From assembly GCA_012512335.1 (NCBI GenBank), contig JAAZEK010000142.1, positions 1 through 7,867 of the forward strand: DNA of 7,867 nucleotides, given 5' to 3'. Position 1 is the first letter of the stretch. Each line of letters starts with the position of its first letter. Both the position numbers and the translations under genes were made by a program. Below, one piece after another: positions 6,334-7,867 of this stretch. The notes under the pieces were generated by a model that was not told the origin of the DNA, did no database searches, and was given only the letters and a program-made list of their open reading frames with translations. This stretch comes from Clostridiales bacterium. Lineage in GTDB: Bacteria > Bacillota > Clostridia > Caldicoprobacterales > DTU083.

Positions 6334-7867
6334 TTATTTATTGATGCCAGATTCTCTTATTATGTTCATGTATTCTTCATGTGCAGGAACATATTCATTT
6401 TCGATGAAGTTCACAAAGTCTTCACGAGAAATCTGGTCGCAAATATACTTTGTCTCATATTCATCATACTTGGTGATAATACCAGAATCAGTAATCTTAA
6501 CTAAAGCCTCATTGGTACCAGCCACTAAGCTTGTAGGCAAGTAGATAACTTGATTTGTTTTTGCCCCTATATCAGCATTAGCTTCCTCATATATCTTTTG
6601 GTCTTCTACTGATATAAATGCGTTCATCAGCTTTCTTTTATCTACAGTTTGATAATTCATCGTAGCATATGCAGAAGTATACTGACTGGCAGCTTTACTT
6701 TGTTCCTCTGTTAAGCTAGCTATCCTAGTCTCAGGATCAAAGCTAGTATAGGTTAGTCCTTCAATTCCTAGATTTAACAATTCATTACATTCATTTGTAT
6801 ATCCATAATCAAGGAACTCAATAGCTTTTTCAATATTTGCACTTTCAGCGTTTATTGCATAATTACCCCACATCTGTGGATTGTAATAAACGTTAGAGGA
6901 GGCATCTCCTTCTTTTCTAAGAGGTGGTCCTAAAACTAATTCAGCATTAGGATCTACATTCTTTACTTCAGTAATCGCTGCAGCAACTATATGATTAACT
7001 GTTTTTTGATTGTATATAGCACCACTCTTTGCTGCTACAAACTTATCGTCATCCTCATACATCTTTGTTAAATACCATTCAGGATCCATAGCACCGTTTA
7101 GATACATATCACGTAGCCAATCTACATAAACCATATATCCTTCCTGTGCCTGCATAATTTCATAATTTCCATTTTCATCGGGAACTGTAGCTGGTCTAAA
7201 TTCGAATCCACTAGTTATATTACGATATAGGTGGCCAAATACTCTATTATAAGACCATCCAAATGTATCATCAGCCCCATTACCATCAGGATCTTCTTTT
7301 GAAAAAGCAAGCATTACATTTGCAAATTCTTCTGGAGTTTGTGGAACTTCAAGTTGGAGCTTATCCAACCAGTCTTTTCTATAGATAATTACATCATAGT
7401 CTTTTGTTTGTACACGTGGGACAGAATACATGCCATTGTCTAAACTAGCAATCTGGACATAAGTTAACTCCTGCTCAGTCAAAACAGCTTTAGCATTAGG
7501 CATAGAGCTTTCAAAGTATTCGTCCAACTGAAGCAGCAATCCATCTTCTGCCCAATCTTGGTACAATACAGCCATATTATTCAAGAAAATAATATCTGGC
7601 AGCTCTCCTGAAGCCATAACAATATTTAGCCTATCAGCATAGTTATTGATTGGCGGAGCTTCCATTTCTAAATTAATATTGAGCCTTTTTCCTAGTTCTT
7701 CAATAATCGGGTTGTCTTCTACAACAAATTCTGCATTTAACCTTTGAATCATTGTAAGAGTTACAGGTTCTTCTTGAGAATCATTGTTGTCACCAACATT
7801 GTCCTCAGTGCCAGTAGTTGGTTTGCTACTAGGGGTTTCATCTTCAACTTCAGCGCCTTGTCCACAA
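6334..7867 (-). CDS. ABC-importer extracellular solute-binding lipoprotein (5' end outside window)
   Basis: The frame stays open to the window edge, giving 510 visible residues. The first complete codon (7864-7866) is Cys in CGQGAEVEDE, followed by a Ser/Thr/acid-rich linker, as expected for the lipobox cysteine and tether of a surface lipoprotein; the signal peptide lies outside the window. The body resembles family 1 solute-binding proteins of the LipO/YtcQ (LplA-like) type that feed oligosaccharides to ABC importers. Matching features include SGELPDIIF near residue 90, GLLLQLDEY, IIYRKDWLDKL, an EF-hand-like loop DPDGNGADDT at residues 192-201 of the visible part, and a C-terminal YIxxYxxxxEEYMNII-like helix. 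The ligand cannot be read from sequence. It is the last gene of its unit, with a strong terminator 39 bases after the stop; in related operons two permease genes often precede it. Confidence 0.88.
   Translation of the reverse strand, partial: CGQGAEVEDETPSSKPTTGTEDNVGDNNDSQEEPVTLTMIQRLNAEFVVEDNPIIEELGKRLNINLEMEAPPINNYADRLNIVMASGELPDIIFLNNMAVLYQDWAEDGLLLQLDEYFESSMPNAKAVLTEQELTYVQIASLDNGMYSVPRVQTKDYDVIIYRKDWLDKLQLEVPQTPEEFANVMLAFSKEDPDGNGADDTFGWSYNRVFGHLYRNITSGFEFRPATVPDENGNYEIMQAQEGYMVYVDWLRDMYLNGAMDPEWYLTKMYEDDDKFVAAKSGAIYNQKTVNHIVAAAITEVKNVDPNAELVLGPPLRKEGDASSNVYYNPQMWGNYAINAESANIEKAIEFLDYGYTNECNELLNLGIEGLTYTSFDPETRIASLTEEQSKAASQYTSAYATMNYQTVDKRKLMNAFISVEDQKIYEEANADIGAKTNQVIYLPTSLVAGTNEALVKITDSGIITKYDEYETKYICDQISREDFVNFIENEYVPAHEEYMNIIRESGINK

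Noticed and set aside
6266..6544. Plus-strand ORFs antisense to the solute-binding-protein gene
   Set aside because: They begin inside the terminator hairpin or lack an SD, and overlap the well-supported minus-strand gene.

Overview
The window looks like chromosomal DNA from a low-GC Gram-positive bacterium (Bacillota, most likely Clostridia or a relative). This rests on AT-rich intergenic DNA, sigma-A type promoters, strong GGAGG/GGGGTGAT ribosome binding sites, use of TTG starts, intrinsic terminators, and two exported proteins with lipoprotein-type N-termini. No rRNA, tRNA, CRISPR array, transposase or phage gene was seen. Species cannot be assigned by eye.

Layout from left to right. (1) The 5' part of a methionyl-tRNA synthetase-like gene runs leftward off the window from 491; its leader carries a terminator-like hairpin. 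(2) A small rightward gene (763-1104) encodes a 113-residue HEAT-repeat protein. It has its own extended -10 promoter and a strong terminator. (3) A leftward sbcD-sbcC operon (5455-1164), with a 4-base ATGA overlap, encodes the Mre11/Rad50-type nuclease-ATPase. Its promoter has a perfect 17-bp spacer, and a perfect DnaA-box 9-mer lies inside that spacer. (4) Upstream on the same strand is a small rhodanese-domain lipoprotein gene (5982-5584). It is preceded by a long leader that starts at a full-consensus TTGACA-17-TATAAT promoter and contains a UCCG-loop hairpin plus a possible 22-codon leader ORF. (5) At the right edge, a large extracellular solute-binding lipoprotein of an ABC importer runs leftward (from beyond 7867 to 6334). 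It is cut just upstream of its lipobox cysteine and closed by a 17-bp perfect terminator hairpin.

The genes do not form one pathway. SbcD and SbcC act together in DNA end and hairpin processing. The solute-binding protein probably closes a sugar or peptide importer operon. The rhodanese lipoprotein is its own unit, although no clear terminator separates it from sbcDC. No convincing new multi-gene system is visible. The most interesting parts are the non-coding leaders: the structured rhodanese leader, the hairpin in the synthetase leader, and the DnaA box in the sbcDC promoter.
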